Assembly (NCBI RefSeq): GCF_965204195.1
Contig: NZ_OZ241975.1
Span: forward strand, 3,100,001 to 3,164,000
Direction of reading: 5' to 3'
Length of the DNA stretch: 64,000 bases
Source: Poriferisodalis sp965204195
GTDB lineage: Bacteria > Actinomycetota > Acidimicrobiia > Acidimicrobiales > Poriferisodalaceae
Positions 62,283-64,000 of this stretch are shown piece after piece. The notes beneath the pieces were generated by a model that made no database searches, was not told where the DNA came from, and saw nothing but the letters and a program-made list of their open reading frames with translations. The first letter of the stretch is position 1, and the number at the start of each line of letters is the position of its first letter. The position numbers and the translations under genes were made by a program.

Positions 62283-63992
62283 CTAGCGGCAGCCGCCGTT
62301 GTCCTTGTCCCAGACGCAGTTGCCCGAAGCGCCATTCACGTCAATGACGTTCGAGACGATCCAGGAGTGCGTGGACGAGTCGTACTGGCTGATATCCGTG
62401 CCCTCAATCGGGAAGGCATCCGCGTTGCCGTTCATGGCGAACGTGATGCCGTCCAGGAAGATCGGGTGGTGGATGTCGATGGCCCGCACGGCCAGGATGA
62501 AGTTGGCCCGGTTCAGGCCCGCCGGGTTGTTCGCACTCGCAGGCAGCTCCGCGGCGATGCGCAGCGCCTCCACGTACGGGTAGCCCAGCATGTAGCCGTT
62601 GCCGAACATCGAGATGGTGGGATCGAGGTCATTGGCCTCGAGGCTCTCGATGATGAAGTCGATGAACGCATCGCTGCCGATCAACGCCGGGTCGGTGGTG
62701 TCTTTGACACCGCCGCCCACGATGTACCAGCCGTCGCCGTCGTCGCCTGCCGGGGAGACCCAGCTCGCCGGTGCCTTGCACACCGACGGTGTGAAGGCTG
62801 CCGAAATGTCATCCTTCAGACCCGACGCTGCGACCTCCTGGATGGCCAGCAGGCATGCGTTGCCCGCCGTCATCGAGATGTAGACGTCCGGATCGCTCGC
62901 AGCGATGGTCGTGATCTCGTTGGTGATCGTCGGCGATGCAGGGTCATGGCGTACCGGCACGAACTCCGACACCACGTCGGGGTTGTTGTGTGCGTACTCC
63001 TCGAAGCCCAGCTCGTAGGCCAAGCCGAAGTCGTTGTCCATCACCAGGCCAGCCACCACGACCGGCAGCTCATCGGCGAGGTTGTCCTTGATCCAGTTGC
63101 CCCACAGCACGGCCTCAGTGGAGTAGGACAGGATGCTGCCCGTCGTCCATGGGTGCACCTCGGGATCGCCCCACGCCGGGTGGCCCGTCCACACGAACGG
63201 CTGCGGGATGCACTCGGCATTGAGCGTGTCGTACACGGCCAGCGTGTTCGGCGAGCCCAGCGTGTGGATCGCGAAGACGTTGTCGTTCTCGATCAGCTCG
63301 TCGACGAACTCGATGGTTTGTGCAGCCACATATGCGTCGTCGTAGGACTTCATGACCACGTCGCGGCCCGCGACGCCGCCTTCGGCATTCACATGCAGAA
63401 GGTAGGTCTGCCAGCCCAAGCGAGCGTTGCCGTACAGCGCCAGGGTGCCCGACTGCGGGCCCGTCTGGCCGAGACGGATCTCGGTGTCGGTGATGCCCTC
63501 GGTGTTCGACCAGTCGTCGGGACACTCGTTGAGGTCGATCATGAAGCCTTCAGGGCCCCGCAGGATGTTGTCGTCGCCTACACCCCACTCGCCGGCCTCG
63601 ATCTGCGCGGTGATCCGCTCGACGACCTGCGCACGACGGAAGGTGGCCTCTTCGAAGATGCCTTCCATGGTGGAGCGGTCAAACTCCATCATCTCCTCGT
63701 CGTCCATCATCTCCTCGTCAGCCATCTCCTCCTCTTCGGAGGCCTGCTCGATGACGTCCTGGCTGAGACCGCCGGCCTCTTCCTCGGGCTCGTCGGCGGC
63801 CATCTCCTCCTCTTCGTGGTCGTGGCCGTCGTCCTCGTCGTGGTCGTCCGCTTCCTCCTCGGCCATGGCCTCGGTGGTCTGGGTCTCGCCGGCGTCGTCG
63901 TCGCCATCGTCGCCACCGCAGGCGGCCGCGACGAGCGAGAACGCGAAGAGCAGCGCTAGCAAGCGCAATAGGCGGTTCTTGGATAGTTGCAT
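62283..63992 (-). CDS. Type-1 periplasmic-binding-protein lipoprotein, copy 2
   Basis: 569-aa lipoprotein, start ATG at 63992, eight bases from the right window edge. Lipobox LVAAAC with Cys25, an acidic His/Asp/Glu-rich stretch (EEADDHDEDDGHDHEEEEM, then EEEMADEEMMDDEEMMEF), and the same binding domain as copy 1 (IRLGQTGPQSGTLALYGNARLGWQTY; AGLVMDNDFGLAYELGFEEYA). Ends CVWDKDNGGC. The HDHE-rich region could bind metal, which is speculation. It follows whatever lies beyond the right edge; no transporter partner is visible. Confidence 0.92.
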   Translation of the reverse strand: MQLSKNRLLRLLALLFAFSLVAAACGGDDGDDDAGETQTTEAMAEEEADDHDEDDGHDHEEEEMAADEPEEEAGGLSQDVIEQASEEEEMADEEMMDDEEMMEFDRSTMEGIFEEATFRRAQVVERITAQIEAGEWGVGDDNILRGPEGFMIDLNECPDDWSNTEGITDTEIRLGQTGPQSGTLALYGNARLGWQTYLLHVNAEGGVAGRDVVMKSYDDAYVAAQTIEFVDELIENDNVFAIHTLGSPNTLAVYDTLNAECIPQPFVWTGHPAWGDPEVHPWTTGSILSYSTEAVLWGNWIKDNLADELPVVVAGLVMDNDFGLAYELGFEEYAHNNPDVVSEFVPVRHDPASPTITNEITTIAASDPDVYISMTAGNACLLAIQEVAASGLKDDISAAFTPSVCKAPASWVSPAGDDGDGWYIVGGGVKDTTDPALIGSDAFIDFIIESLEANDLDPTISMFGNGYMLGYPYVEALRIAAELPASANNPAGLNRANFILAVRAIDIHHPIFLDGITFAMNGNADAFPIEGTDISQYDSSTHSWIVSNVIDVNGASGNCVWDKDNGGCR

Positions 63993-64000
63993 GGGTCCCT

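Noticed and set aside
62367..63959. A 530-codon plus-strand open frame antisense to the binding lipoprotein
   Set aside because: Arg/Val/His-rich composition with no domain; the opposite strand encodes an unambiguous lipoprotein.
1..64000. tRNA, rRNA, insertion sequences, integrases or prophage genes
   Set aside because: None could be recognised; the defence island has no visible attachment sites or recombinase in the window.

Overview
This is a 64 kb stretch of high-GC DNA, most likely from a free-living actinobacterium and plausibly an acidimicrobiium. The evidence is four luciferase-like (probably F420-linked) oxidoreductases, a DUF222/HNH endonuclease of the actinobacterial 13E12 type, an MmpL-like exporter, many GTG starts, and lipoproteins with acidic Met-Ala-Asp-rich stretches after the lipobox. 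The taxonomy is inference; no rRNA or tRNA was seen.

Layout. 1-12.9 kb: an amidase (cut by the left edge) and a luciferase-like enzyme; a secreted fibronectin-III protein; an ECF sigma factor overlapping a membrane partner; then a tight minus-strand operon of MFS transporter, cytochrome P450, luciferase-like oxidoreductase, TauD-type dioxygenase and CaiB-type CoA transferase. 13.0-20.3 kb: a divergent plus-strand operon of carbamoyl amidohydrolase, dihydropyrimidinase, luciferase-like oxidoreductase and a complete ABC importer with a THI5/NMT1-like lipoprotein, closed by a strong hairpin. It looks like an uptake-and-hydrolysis route for a cyclic ureide or pyrimidine. 20.3-21.3 kb: a cytochrome-b-like membrane domain fused to a molybdopterin domain.

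21.3-40.9 kb is a defence and accessory island. It holds a complete type I-G (formerly I-U) CRISPR-Cas locus (array, leader, cas2, cas4-cas1 fusion, csb2, csb1, csx17, cas3 with a C-terminal HD domain). After it come a membrane coiled-coil protein, an HTH-nucleotidyltransferase/HEPN-like pair with an operator-like palindrome over its start, a DUF222-HNH nuclease, and a tightly packed AAA ATPase / DUF4276 (TOPRIM-like) / membrane protein operon. The island ends with a secreted repeat protein behind a 21-base C/G homopolymer, a small duplicated gene fragment and a VapBC/FitAB-type toxin-antitoxin pair.

41-60.3 kb is mostly lipid/acyl-CoA and general metabolism: crotonase, alpha/beta hydrolase, SDRs, two acyl-CoA dehydrogenases, acyl-CoA carboxylase beta subunit, zinc alcohol dehydrogenase, hot-dog thioesterase, Ppx/GppA phosphatase, 5'-nucleotidase-like LysM protein, MMPL transporter, YbaK deacylase, a fourth luciferase-like enzyme and an alkyl-DHAP-synthase-like FAD enzyme. 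60.3-64 kb holds two tandem paralogous type-1 periplasmic-binding lipoproteins, each followed by the same GC-rich hairpin.

The most interesting non-routine signals are the candidate phase-variable homopolymer in the signal-peptide region of the secreted protein, the AAA/DUF4276/membrane operon, and the self-repressing look of the nucleotidyltransferase/HEPN module.
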